Assembly (NCBI RefSeq): GCF_900108095.1
Contig: NZ_FNWL01000001.1
Coordinates: forward strand, 930,001 to 994,000
Source: Natronorubrum sediminis
GTDB taxonomy: Archaea; Halobacteriota; Halobacteria; Halobacteriales; Natrialbaceae
Length of the DNA: 64,000 bases
Direction: 5' to 3'
Below the pieces are notes generated by a model. The model did no database searches. It was not told the origin of the DNA and saw nothing but the letters and a program-made list of their open reading frames with translations. Positions 9,068 through 17,248 of the stretch are shown in pieces. Both the position numbers and the translations under genes were made by a program. How positions within the stretch are numbered: the stretch's first letter is position 1; each line of letters opens with the position of its first letter.

Positions 9068-11395
9068 CTAATCGAGAAATGAGGTGAGCCGCGTCACTGC
9101 CACGCCAGAAACGTGCCGACGGATCCGCGTTCGATCCCACCCGAGCGGTGACAACACACTCTCACAGGCCTCGACAAGTTTGCCTTCGTAGAACTCGAGA
9201 TCGTACTCGTCGATCGATTCGACCGGAATGCGAACGCGGTCTGCAGTTCGCGCCTCGTCGTCGACCACGACGTATCGGACCGACTGACCGGGGTGGCGCT
9301 CGATTCCGTGACGCTCGTATCGCTCGAGCGCCCCCACGGTTCGGGTCCGCTGACGATACGCCGAGCGCGGCTTCGAGACGCGGGTCGTGATCTCGAGGTC
9401 GCCGGGGTCGACGTTGCCGCGTCGAAGCATCCCTAATCGACGGGAGAGCACGTCACAAACGGCAACTGGGTCCCGCTCGCGGTCGAGCGCCTCGACGAAC
9501 GCGCGTTGGCTCTCGGCGACGAACGCCGGCGTGCTCCGCTGGCGCACCTCGATGCCGCGAAACTTGTACGACCCCGACTCGCGCTTGCCGAAGTATCGGG
9601 TGAGCGCGCCCGCCGTCGCGGACGAGTGTGGCGTCTCGGCGTCGCCCGCCGCCTCACCCTGATCCGTCGCCGCCTCTCGGCCGCGAACCGACTCGCGCAA
9701 CGGGACGAAACAGACCCACTCGTAGCTGCCGTCGTGTTCGAGCGGAATGCCGACCGCGGCCGACACGTCGGCGATCACCGACTCGAGTGGCTCCGGGTCG
9801 ACACCCTCTCGCGGCGTCACCCAGAGGCTATCGACGATGCCGTGAACGATCCGCCAGCCGCCGTCCTCGAGTCGACGCTTGGCCGTCAAGGCGATGTCGC
9901 GAGCGTAGGCGTTGATAGCCTCGTGACACTCGATTCGGCCGTACTTGGCGTTTCGATAGCCCTGATAGCCAAAACAGGAGACGAGCACCCACTTGATCGC
10001 ACCCGATTCAGCTCGAAGGCGACTCGCCGTCGCCTCCGGCGGGTCGTCCGCGAGTCGGCGTTTTCTGTCGGCTCGATCCGCGAGCAAGGGCTCGAGAACC
10101 GACGGGAGAAACGGCGTCTCGGCCGGGCCGCCCGAACAGAGTTCGTACTCGAGATCAGGAACGCGGCGAGTGTCCGCCGCAGTGTCGGCTGACTCGTGGG
10201 CGCAGCCGACCGTTTCCGGACTGATGCCGTACTCGCAGATGATCCGAGGGTACAGCGAGGCGAAGTCGATCTCGTGAACGCGCTCGTGAAAGCCCACGTC
10301 GGGGGCGAACGTGAACCCGCTCCGATCGGCCGCGTGGAGCGTCCGAACGTCGGAAAATCGCTCCGGTTCCCACTTGTTCTGTGGCGCGAGGACGTCCCAC
10401 TCGCGACGGGCGAGTCGAATCTGTCTCGAGGTCAACAGCGTCCCGATGCTCCCCCAGGCGGTCTCCTGGAGCGGGCGGCCCGTTCGCTCGACCATGTACT
10501 CGAGGCCGGCCAGCCCCGACTGCTGCCAGAGGAAGCTGTTCGAGGTGTCGACGATCGCCCGACCCGGCACTCGATAGCGCGCGGGCGAGTGACCAACCCG
10601 CCCGTAGCTCTCGTACGTGTTCGATCCAGCGAGTCTCGTCCACCCCGGCAGCCGCCCCAGCGCGAACGACTCGAGGCCGACCTCGGACGCCCGCCGGGAG
10701 AGCAACGGCACCAACTCGGCGTGGCTGACGACGAGCACGTCCGGGTCGTCACGCCCGAGTCGCCACTGGAGGGTCTCGAGCGTCGCTCGCGCGTCGTCTG
10801 GCCCACTACCGACCGTTCGCGCACCGTCTAACCCACGACCAGCCGCTCGCGCACCGTCTGCGTCACGATCACGATCGGGCCTCCGCTCATCCTCGAGGAC
10901 GGACTCACCCTCAAGTCGAATCGCGGTCACGTCGCCGTCGGCCAGCGCGGTGTCGTCGATTTCGATGTGCAGGGCACGCAGTTCCCGGGTCGGCGTCGGA
11001 TCGATCCCCCGGTCGAGACAGTATCGGAAACCGGGCTCGAGGTCCACGTCGTACAGCCGGAACGTGCCCGGCGCGTGCGTCTCGCGCTCGTGAACGCCCC
11101 GAATCTCGCGGGCGAGTTGGCGAACGTCATCGACACGCTCGAGGTCGACGCGCAACAGCCGGCTTCGCTCGCCGACGTGGGCCTCGTGGAGGTCCCTCGC
11201 CCAGCGTTCGGTTCCTAAATCGTCCACCTTCGGATCCGACTCGAGGCGCGAGCGCAGGTCCACGAGCGCGTCGTCGGGCCCCGAGACGAACACCGACGGC
11301 GCGTACGCCTCGACGAGCGTCGGCTCCGCCCCCGACTCAGTGAGTGACCACTCACGGACCGAACCGTCTGCGAACTCGAACGTGTAGGGGCTCAT
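9068..11395 (-). CDS. polB2: B-family DNA polymerase, PolB2 type
   Basis: The 775-residue polymerase keeps motif A as DFASLYPRII (D377), motif B as KWVLVSCFGYQG (K468) and motif C as HGIVDSLWV (D522). Compared with the usual YGDTDS, the first motif C Asp is Ile, but the second Asp, the metal ligand in B-family structures, is kept. Exonuclease motifs are absent: the DIE position reads LHIEIDD, and the region that should carry N-x-x-x-F-D reads VVSHAELVPLLS. Proofreading is therefore probably lost. Arg/Gly/Ala/Asp-rich repeats (about 170-210) interrupt the N-terminal region. The start overlaps the upstream gene by four bases, and this is the last gene of a three-gene cassette. Crenarchaeal PolB2 has been linked to damage tolerance. 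Family call is strong; activity is inferred. Confidence 0.9.
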   Translation of the reverse strand: MSPYTFEFADGSVREWSLTESGAEPTLVEAYAPSVFVSGPDDALVDLRSRLESDPKVDDLGTERWARDLHEAHVGERSRLLRVDLERVDDVRQLAREIRGVHERETHAPGTFRLYDVDLEPGFRYCLDRGIDPTPTRELRALHIEIDDTALADGDVTAIRLEGESVLEDERRPDRDRDADGARAAGRGLDGARTVGSGPDDARATLETLQWRLGRDDPDVLVVSHAELVPLLSRRASEVGLESFALGRLPGWTRLAGSNTYESYGRVGHSPARYRVPGRAIVDTSNSFLWQQSGLAGLEYMVERTGRPLQETAWGSIGTLLTSRQIRLARREWDVLAPQNKWEPERFSDVRTLHAADRSGFTFAPDVGFHERVHEIDFASLYPRIICEYGISPETVGCAHESADTAADTRRVPDLEYELCSGGPAETPFLPSVLEPLLADRADRKRRLADDPPEATASRLRAESGAIKWVLVSCFGYQGYRNAKYGRIECHEAINAYARDIALTAKRRLEDGGWRIVHGIVDSLWVTPREGVDPEPLESVIADVSAAVGIPLEHDGSYEWVCFVPLRESVRGREAATDQGEAAGDAETPHSSATAGALTRYFGKRESGSYKFRGIEVRQRSTPAFVAESQRAFVEALDRERDPVAVCDVLSRRLGMLRRGNVDPGDLEITTRVSKPRSAYRQRTRTVGALERYERHGIERHPGQSVRYVVVDDEARTADRVRIPVESIDEYDLEFYEGKLVEACESVLSPLGWDRTRIRRHVSGVAVTRLTSFLD

Positions 11396-11799
11396 TCGGG
11401 ACCCTCGCGCGTCGCGTCCGGTTCGTCGTCACGCGTTGCGTCCGGTTCGCCGTCACTCGTTGCGTCCGGTTCGTCGGTCGAACCGGAAATCCGACCCATC
11501 GACCTCGAATCGGGCACCTGTCCGTCCGACTTCGAACCGGAAATCCGCTCCTCCATCTCCTCGAGTTCACCTCGCAACCGGCGGATCTCGACCTCGTGGG
11601 CGAGCAACAGCGAGAGCACGAACGCGCGTTCTGGATCCATCGGGTTCGCGTGGCCCGCCGCGTCGGCGAACGTGCGACCCCGGTCGAACAACCGATCGAA
11701 ATCCAGTTGATACTCCCGGCGTAGCGCCCGTCGCATCGGCCCCCACTCGGACTCGAGCGCCCGCAGCGAGTCGCGGTAGGTCGGGTTCGTTCGCCCCAT
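11392..11799 (-). CDS. Small PolB2-associated protein with repeat tail
   Basis: The ATG at 11799 shares one base with the stop of the preceding gene (TGATG), giving 135 residues. Residues 1-85 look like a compact helical domain: YRDSLRALESEWGPMRRALR, then DRLFDRGRTFADAAGHANPM, then a leucine-rich helix LSLLLAHEVEIRRLRGELEEMEERI that could form a coiled coil. The last 50 residues are low complexity, with two RISGS units and three EPDAT-x-x-x repeats. I do not recognise a named family. Tight overlap on both sides with the RecA-like gene and polB2 argues that it acts with them, perhaps as an adaptor. That role is inference. Confidence 0.75.
   Translation of the reverse strand: MGRTNPTYRDSLRALESEWGPMRRALRREYQLDFDRLFDRGRTFADAAGHANPMDPERAFVLSLLLAHEVEIRRLRGELEEMEERISGSKSDGQVPDSRSMGRISGSTDEPDATSDGEPDATRDDEPDATREGPE
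11414..11476. repeat. 24-base tandem repeat inside coding sequence
   Basis: Units begin at 11414, 11438 and 11462, with the core GCGTCCGGTTCG. They encode the EPDAT repeats at the end of the small PolB2-associated protein. The period is a multiple of three, so copy number can change without frameshift. Confidence 0.8.
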
Positions 11800-12542
11800 C
11801 AGGGCGTCACCTCGAGGAGACCGCGGTCGTGGGCGTCCACGACGGATCGCACCTCGTCGACAGCGCCGTAGCACTCGACCCAGTAGGGAATCGTCGTCTG
11901 CCAGTACTCCTCGTGCCAGTAGCCCGCCGTCTCGTCGATAGTGAGACCCTCGTCCCTACCCGCACCGCCGTTCGCGTCGCTTCCCCGATCCGAATGTGCG
12001 GCCTCGAGTCGAATTCCTTCGCGAGTGTGCACGCACTCGATTCTCGTCGTCGCGTACTTTGCAATCGTATCGGCGTGTTCGTCGACCGCACTCGTCACCA
12101 ATACGGGGCACTCGAGGACCCGCCCCAATTCGGCGAGCGTCTCGAGGGACGCGGCGAGGAGGTCCTCGCGCTCCCACTCGGGCAGATCCGCGTCGTGATA
12201 GAGGCTGGCGACGTTCGGCGAGACGAGCAACTCCGTACTCGCGTCGACACGGTGGGTAACCTTCCGGACCAGCGAGTGGTGCTGGTAGGCCGTGAACGCC
12301 CGTGCGACCTGCAGGGACTCGAGGTGGCGCGGACTCGTGGCACACTCCGAGAGGATTCGTGGCGCGGCCGCGTTTCGCGCGTCGATCCAGTACGCCGTCG
12401 CGTTCGCCTTCCTCCCGACGGTGTCGTGTCCGGTCATTTCCGCCAGCCTCGCACAGGCGAGTCGGTGTCCGATCGTCGATCGCGGCGACGGTACCTCGAG
12501 AAGTACCATCCCGGTTCCAAATTCGAATCCGTGTGTTTGCAT
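11799..12542 (-). CDS. RecA-fold protein lacking Walker A (inactive RadA/RadB-like)
   Basis: The chosen ATG at 12542 gives 247 residues. The open frame extends further upstream but that part is Arg/Ser-rich. The order of segments follows RadB/RadA. GTGMVLLEVPSPRSTIG (9-25) sits where GxxxLLxGPPGSGKT is expected, with the P-loop Lys-Thr missing. YWIDARNAAAPRIL, LQVARAFTAYQHHSLVRKV and TELLVSPNVASLYHD follow, the last lacking the Walker B Asp. Then come a long helix with LETLAELGRVL, the strand CPVLVTSAVD, and TTRIECVHTREGIRLEA as the final RecA strands. ATP hydrolysis is therefore unlikely. It opens the polB2 cassette, so a scaffold or recruiter role similar to bacterial ImuA is plausible. The fold assignment is from motif order, not a search. 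Confidence 0.68.
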   Translation of the reverse strand: MQTHGFEFGTGMVLLEVPSPRSTIGHRLACARLAEMTGHDTVGRKANATAYWIDARNAAAPRILSECATSPRHLESLQVARAFTAYQHHSLVRKVTHRVDASTELLVSPNVASLYHDADLPEWEREDLLAASLETLAELGRVLECPVLVTSAVDEHADTIAKYATTRIECVHTREGIRLEAAHSDRGSDANGGAGRDEGLTIDETAGYWHEEYWQTTIPYWVECYGAVDEVRSVVDAHDRGLLEVTP

Positions 12543-12817
12543 AGGCGATTCCTCGTGGGAGCCCCGCATAAGCATCGGAACACCGTTTCCGAAATTCCGA
12601 AACGACTCGAGCGAGCGATATCGGCCTGCAGCAGGCCGAATGCGACGGGAGAGCGGATACCGAAACGACGTTCCGAAACTTGAATCAGAGGAAAGACAGA
12701 TGACTCGAACTCGCTGAAAGAATGGAGCTTTGCTGAAAGAAGGGGCTCGAGTCGCGTGCGAACGCGCAACCAATAATGTGCGACCTCTTCGAATCGGAAA
12801 ACCCAGCGAACCCGCGG

Positions 12818-13840
12818 TTACTCTCCGTCGACCGCGCCGTCGTCGACGGCCCGGTACGTCCGCCCGCGGCGCTCCCCGACGGCTTCGATCAGGTCGTAGT
12901 GGACCATCTTCGTCAGGTAGTTTCGCAGCGTCCGGTTCGTCTTCGGATCGTCGACTCGACGTTCGTACTCGTCGTACAAATCGCCGGGTTCGATCTCGTC
13001 CGCTTCGGCGACGATATCGTAGAGCACTCGCTGATGTTCGATCAACCCCTCGACGGTCTTGCGCCGGATCGCCGTCCGCGCGTCCGGAATCGCCGCCTCG
13101 AGAACAGGGTCGGTCACGCGCTCGTACCCTTGCTGGGACGCTCGTCTGGCCGCCGAGCGAAGGATGCCGATTCCCACGCGGGCGTCCCCGGACGCGGCGT
13201 CGGCGATGGTCCGTCGCTGGGCATCCGTGATGACACCCGGCTCGAGGGCGTTGTCGGCTCGCTCGGCGAGGATCGCGGCGAGTTCGTCAGTTCCGTAGCG
13301 ATCGAATCTGACCCGCGTTCCCGCCCGCAGTCGCGAGCGCACCCGGTCGTCGAAACTCGCGAACAACTCCTCCTCGCGGTTGGCGATCAGGACGAGCGAG
13401 ACGTGTCCCAGCCGGTGGAGGTCGTAGAGGGCGGCCGTTTCCTCGAGTTGGTCGACTTCGTCTAAGATGACGACGATCGGGCTGTCGTTCGTCTCCCGTA
13501 GTCGCCCGAACAGTTCGTCTTTCGGCGTCGATCGGTGGATGTCGACCGTTCGTCCGACCGACTCGAGGATGCTGTAGAGCACTCGAAACCGGGTGTACTC
13601 CTGCCAGCAGTTGACGTAGGCGACCGAAACCGCGGGTTCCTGTTCGCACAGCTGTGCGAGGGTGTATCGAGCGATGCAGGTCTTTCCGACGCCCGTCGGA
13701 CCGAAGCAAAACGCCGGATCTGCTCGCTGCCCGTCCAGTATCGGCTCAAGGGACTCCGAGAGGAGGTTCACCTCGTCGTGGCGATGAACCACCTCGCTGG
13801 GGACGAAATCCTCGCGCAGGACGCGGTCGTCGACGATCAC
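12818..13840 (-). CDS. Orc1/Cdc6-type replication initiator paralogue
   Basis: The 340-residue AAA+ protein has Walker A GPTGVGKT (47-54), Walker B VVILDEVDQL (ILDEVD at 125-130), sensor-1 region LVLIANRE, then helices with DARVGIGILRSAARRA and a C-terminal winged-helix segment (TNRTLRNYLTKMVHYDLIEAV). The order matches archaeal Orc1/Cdc6 proteins, which bind origin recognition boxes and load MCM. Haloarchaea carry many paralogues, often plasmid-like or accessory. At 340 residues this one is at the short end of the family. No convincing origin recognition box was found next to it, so it may be an accessory paralogue rather than a main initiator. Confidence 0.88.
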   Translation of the reverse strand: MIVDDRVLREDFVPSEVVHRHDEVNLLSESLEPILDGQRADPAFCFGPTGVGKTCIARYTLAQLCEQEPAVSVAYVNCWQEYTRFRVLYSILESVGRTVDIHRSTPKDELFGRLRETNDSPIVVILDEVDQLEETAALYDLHRLGHVSLVLIANREEELFASFDDRVRSRLRAGTRVRFDRYGTDELAAILAERADNALEPGVITDAQRRTIADAASGDARVGIGILRSAARRASQQGYERVTDPVLEAAIPDARTAIRRKTVEGLIEHQRVLYDIVAEADEIEPGDLYDEYERRVDDPKTNRTLRNYLTKMVHYDLIEAVGERRGRTYRAVDDGAVDGE

Positions 13841-13949
13841 GATCGCTGATTTGTCGCCAACCTTTGTAAGCGATAGCGTCTCGGTTCCGATACTTCCGAA
13901 ACCGCGGACGCCAACTCGCCGCGCATCGATGGACGCCGGTCTTGGCAGG

Positions 13950-13965
13950 TATACTTATATATTAG
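13950..13965 (+). promoter_or_regulatory. TATA box for the 14004 gene
   Basis: The stretch TATACTTATATATTAG is strongly AT-rich in a GC-rich context and lies about 40-50 bases upstream of the ATG at 14004. This supports that ATG over a GTG at 13980, which would fall at or before the likely transcript start. Confidence 0.6.
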
Positions 13966-14003
13966 CCGACCAATAGTTTGTGTATCGTTCACAGAGACCA
14001 CAC

Positions 14004-14339
14004 ATGGACGATGACCAACCACTGCAGTCCACGACCGTAGACGAACTGCTGACAGTGCTGGCCAATCGCCGCTGTCGCAGCATCCTGTGGTACTTCCGTG
14101 AATCGTCGACAACAGTCGCCTCGGTTGACGAACTCGTTCGCACACTCAGCGATTACACGAGCGAAGACGAAGCACAGCTAGTCGTTCAGTTACACCACTC
14201 GGCACTCCCACGACTCGACGAACTGGGGGTCCTCGAGTACGATTCACGCAGTCGAACCGTTCGGTACTGGGGAAATTCGGCCGTCGAATCGATGATGGAC
14301 GCGATCGCAGCGACCATCCCACAGGCTGTGGAAGCGTAA
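14004..14339 (+). CDS. DUF7344-type winged-helix regulator
   Basis: The start ATG at 14004 (MDDDQPLQSTTVDELL) gives 111 residues. The pattern TVDELLTVLANRRCRSILWYF, SVDELVRTL, LHHSALPRLDELGVLEYDSRSRTVRYWG is the haloarchaeal small wHTH family often called DUF7344. These proteins resemble ArsR-type regulators with the DNA-binding helix in the middle and a beta wing near the end. There is no sensor domain. It is divergent from the Orc1/Cdc6 gene and shares its upstream region, so it may control that gene or itself. A similar protein occurs at 63174-63548. Confidence 0.78.
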   Translation: MDDDQPLQSTTVDELLTVLANRRCRSILWYFRESSTTVASVDELVRTLSDYTSEDEAQLVVQLHHSALPRLDELGVLEYDSRSRTVRYWGNSAVESMMDAIAATIPQAVEA

Positions 14340-14383
14340 GCACGTACGCAAGCGGGTTGCACTACTGGCCGGTGCGACGAATA

Positions 14384-14398
14384 CTATTTTTATAGATA
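14384..14398 (+). promoter_or_regulatory. Orphan TATA-like element
   Basis: TACTATTTTTATAGA stands out in the surrounding GC-rich DNA and is a good archaeal TATA candidate, but no convincing open frame begins within the next few hundred bases. It may drive a non-coding transcript. Confidence 0.4.
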
Positions 14399-15210
14399 TC
14401 AGCCGTCGAGTGCACGCCCGTCGAATGCGGTGTCGTCACCGTCGTAGTTCGACTGCCGAGCAATTCACTCGTCGAGGCAACAGGACTCGAGTACCGTGAC
14501 GAACCCACGTTCAACGTGACGACCCAACATTCGATATCGCACTATGGACTTTATTTCCCCGTCGTATCGTGCTCAAGGCGCTCGAGACGCAATCGCGAAA
14601 CGCGATCGAACGCAGCGACCGAAGACGAACGCGACTCGAGGACGGAGAGCGCGCGATGACGGATCGGTCGCGAACGATCTAAGGAACGCCGAATTCGTCG
14701 CGCGTCGAGCGGACAGTTCGATGGCGTCGGGACCGCCTCGAGTCTCCGAACCCAGTGTCGCTGAGAGATTGCTTCGTCAAGCGCCTTTTCAACGCGACCG
14801 AGAGACGAACATCCGATCGACGACCGGTACGGTCCCAAATTCCAGTTGGTCGAAATCACAAGTCGATCCATCGGACGTCGATAGATCGTCTCAGTGTGCA
14901 CTCCTCGAGCGAAAATGACATGGCAGAAACGGAGGGAGTCTGGAGATGGCCTCAACTGACGTGCGTGAGAGGCCCGCCCGAATTGCCAGTGAAGACGTGC
15001 TGGACCTCGAACTGAGGTTTCCCACAGGAGTCAGCGAACACCGAACTGAGAGTTCGAACCCCCGGAGTAGAGCGTCGATACGCCACTCCCCAGCCGGCGG
15101 TTCGCGTTCTCGGGAACGATTGACAGCCAAAATTCGCCACACGGAAAGGAAGACGCCACTACAGAGTGTTGCCCGTTTGGGACACCGTCGATGGTATCGG
15201 TTCGATGAAG

Positions 15211-15234
15211 CAGCCCCGAAAACGACCGGGGCTG
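15211..15234. other. Perfect hairpin in the gene-less stretch
   Basis: Arms CAGCCCCG and CGGGGCTG are exact complements around an eight-base loop. The stem is very GC-rich and would be stable in RNA. Confidence 0.55.
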
Positions 15235-15377
15235 GCAAAGTAGTGTGAATGCACCTCGAGAGCGATAACTCCGGGGCGACAATCGAAACGGGGAACAGCA
15301 AAGTCGAAGAGACGTTGATCAGTCGAGGGTTCACTGCTGTCGAAGAGCGACCTCGTTCGCCGGTCGACAACACGGGA

Positions 15378-15396
15378 CCACCTCGACACGAGGTGG
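15378..15396. other. Second perfect hairpin in the gene-less stretch
   Basis: Arms CCACCTCG and CGAGGTGG are exact complements around the three-base loop ACA. It lies 144 bases after the first hairpin. Confidence 0.55.
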
Positions 15397-15756
15397 CAAC
15401 GTTGAGTGCGAACGACCCACCGAGTCGCTCGAGGTTCTATCCGACTCGAAACCACCACTCGGAACGAGACGGCCCACCGATCGGAAACGATGCCGATGCG
15501 GTTGGGAATCGATGAGACGCCCGCTTACTCGAGTGACAGTGACGGACGATCAGACCCGACGATTTGTGGAAAGAGCGGACACGCCGGGGGAGGATCGAAG
15601 GAGCTGGCGGAGAACGGGGTCGTTGGGGGGCGGCACCGACGGGAGATAAACCACATATCGCGCTATCAAATGAAGGGGAGGAACGATGGAGTGCGTCGAA
15701 CGGAGCATTCGGCTCGTCGTCCGTAGTTTCTTGCCAGACGGCGTCCTACAGCCGGT

Positions 15757-16143
15757 ATGGACGAACTCTCACTCGGCGTACCAAAGCCGGTACTCGAGCG
15801 ATTGCCCGACGACGACGACCACGTCGCGTCGGATATGCAGACGGCTGTTGCAGACTGGGAACAACGGTTGAACCGGGCGATTGCGGACGCCGAAGACGAC
15901 CGCGAAGCGGCAAGTCGGGTTCTCGAGGCGATCGATCGATTCGAGGAGCGATACGAGCGATACGACGAACTCGTCCCGGAGTTACGAGCGTGGGGCCAGT
16001 CGCCGATTTACGCGATTTCCTGGCGGACGCTCTACGCGGACGTGATCGCGCAGTTACACGCACACGAAGGGTTAGGCGAGCATCTCGAGCGCGAGCGAAA
16101 CGCACGGTTGGTCGAGGACGGCATTCGACTACAGGATCTATAG
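15757..16143 (+). CDS. Hypothetical acidic helical protein
   Basis: The 128-residue protein begins MDELSLGVPKPVLERLPDDDD. It is predicted to be mainly helical, with an acidic middle (NRAIADAEDDREAASRVLEAI, DRFEERYERYDELVPELRAW) and no Cys pairs or membrane segment. Its composition is clearly haloarchaeal, unlike the open frames just before it, so it is very likely a real gene. I do not recognise the family. It is followed on the same strand by another small hypothetical gene and a SAMP-like gene, with gaps of about 75-115 bases. Confidence 0.7.
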   Translation: MDELSLGVPKPVLERLPDDDDHVASDMQTAVADWEQRLNRAIADAEDDREAASRVLEAIDRFEERYERYDELVPELRAWGQSPIYAISWRTLYADVIAQLHAHEGLGEHLERERNARLVEDGIRLQDL

Positions 16144-16257
16144 CGGGCAGTGGGAGTGACAGCCTGCCATAGATGGGCGACGGCCTACCGGCGAAAGCGA
16201 TCGAGAGAATCTGAGAACGAAGCCAGCGTTCACGAGCGGGGGGCGCGTACGCAATGT

Positions 16258-16599
16258 ATGGAGGTTACAGTGTCTCGAACCGGACGGTGTCGGTGGACGC
16301 TTCACAGCGGCAGCGAGACCACGGCGCGAGAAGACGCACGCAAAGAACTCGCGACGGGCCTCGAGGAACAGGATGAGATTTCCGACTGGGAGATCGGGAG
16401 CGTCGAGGTGGACGAACACCCGACAGCACCCTTCGAGCCGTATACGATCGCATTCGACGTCTCGGTGACCGTCGAAATCGACGTCGGCGAGCGCGAGGCG
16501 GCCGCCGAGATCGGTGCGGACACGATCGACGACGTGCTCGAGCGGGCGGGGGTCGACGGGGTAACGTACACGGCCGAGGCGACGGTGTCCTCGATCTGA
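16258..16599 (+). CDS. Hypothetical protein
   Basis: The ATG at 16258 gives 113 residues starting MEVTVSRTGRCRWTLHSGS. An upstream in-frame start at 16150 would add Arg-rich, non-acidic sequence and is less likely. The pattern of alternating beta strands and one helix (EPYTIAFDVSVTVEIDVGER, then AAAEIGADTIDDVLERA, then TYTAEATVSSI) suggests a small alpha/beta sandwich. No catalytic motif is evident and the family was not recognised. It lies 76 bases upstream of the SAMP/MoaD-like gene. Confidence 0.68.
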   Translation: MEVTVSRTGRCRWTLHSGSETTAREDARKELATGLEEQDEISDWEIGSVEVDEHPTAPFEPYTIAFDVSVTVEIDVGEREAAAEIGADTIDDVLERAGVDGVTYTAEATVSSI

Positions 16600-16674
16600 G
16601 TGCTTCCGTCGCCGTCGAGTGCGTGCAAGTCGGCGGCCACCCGAACTTATGCTCTCGAGCAACAACCGTGTGGT

Positions 16675-16965
16675 ATGGAACTCGAGTTGCGCTTTTTCGC
16701 GACCTTCCGCGAGGCTGTTGGGCAAAAAGAAAAACAGGAGACGTTCGACGACGGCGCGTCCGTCGGCGACGTGCTCTCGACCCTCGAGGGCGAGTACGAA
16801 GGACTCGATGGGCAGTTACTCGACGACGAGGGTGAGCAACGCTCGATCCGGCCACAACTGAGCGTCTTGAAGAACGGCCGCGATGTGACCCATATGGACG
16901 GGCCGGAGACACCACTCGAGGACGGGGATCGACTGTCGGTGTTCCCGCCGGTGGCGGGTGGGTAA
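16675..16965 (+). CDS. SAMP/MoaD-type ubiquitin-like protein
   Basis: The ATG at 16675 gives 96 residues (MELELRFFATFREAVGQK...). The sequence has the MoaD beta-grasp signature: FFATFREAVG, TVGDVL-like SVGDVLSTLE, LKNGRDVTHMDG, then the C-terminal tail SVFPPVAGG ending in the di-glycine needed for adenylation by UbaA/MoeB. Haloarchaeal SAMP proteins serve both as sulfur carriers for molybdopterin and thiouridine synthesis and as protein modifiers. This one most resembles the SAMP1/SAMP3 group from memory. The tungsten aldehyde oxidoreductase at 21505-23427 would need a molybdopterin cofactor, so a sulfur-carrier role is possible. Confidence 0.88.
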   Translation: MELELRFFATFREAVGQKEKQETFDDGASVGDVLSTLEGEYEGLDGQLLDDEGEQRSIRPQLSVLKNGRDVTHMDGPETPLEDGDRLSVFPPVAGG

Positions 16966-17050
16966 CACCGTGAGAGGAGTCGAGTTGCCGTATTATCCAC
17001 CAACGGTAGAGACAAAAGTATGATAAGATAGAGAATAGTCGATCGAACAA

Positions 17051-17248
17051 ATGGTCCTCGACCTACTCGTCGACATCGTCTCGAACGTTCACGATCGACC
17101 CAAACACCGAACGCGATTCGAGCAGGCGTGTGTCTTTCTGGGACTCACGGGCGTACTGGTTGGTGCCGTCGTATTCCTCGTGAACCAACGGTGGTACGGG
17201 CCACTCATCGTGATCATCAGCGCGGTTCTCTTGTTGTACGGACGGTAG
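17051..17248 (+). CDS. Small two-helix membrane protein
   Basis: The 65-residue protein has a short N-terminal part (MVLDLLVDIVSNVHDRPKHRT) and two hydrophobic stretches, CVFLGLTGVLVGAVVFLV and PLIVIISAVLLLYG, separated by NQRWYG. This predicts a hairpin in the membrane. No family was recognised. It lies between the SAMP-like gene and azlC. It is short, so the call rests on hydrophobic pattern and on the good start codon context. Confidence 0.6.
   Translation: MVLDLLVDIVSNVHDRPKHRTRFEQACVFLGLTGVLVGAVVFLVNQRWYGPLIVIISAVLLLYGR

Larger units (their letters stand above)
14340..15756. other. 1.4-kb stretch without a credible protein gene
   Basis: Open frames here on both strands are short and rich in Arg and Ser. 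None has the Asp/Glu excess seen in neighbouring genes, so I regard them as non-coding. The stretch does hold a strong TATA-like element at 14384-14398 and two perfect eight-base stem hairpins at 15211-15234 and 15378-15396. It may contain a non-coding RNA, a decayed gene or mobile-element remnant. I could not match it to any known RNA. Confidence 0.5.

Noticed and set aside
13841-14003. Replication origin beside the Orc1/Cdc6 gene
   Set aside because: No repeated origin recognition box with G-rich end was seen here or at 12543-12817. The TTCCGAAA-like words near 12590-12690 are short and do not form paired, oriented boxes.
14891-15373. A 160-residue minus-strand open frame in the gene-less region
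   Set aside because: It is Arg/Ser/Leu-rich, has no acid bias and no start context. Treated as non-coding.
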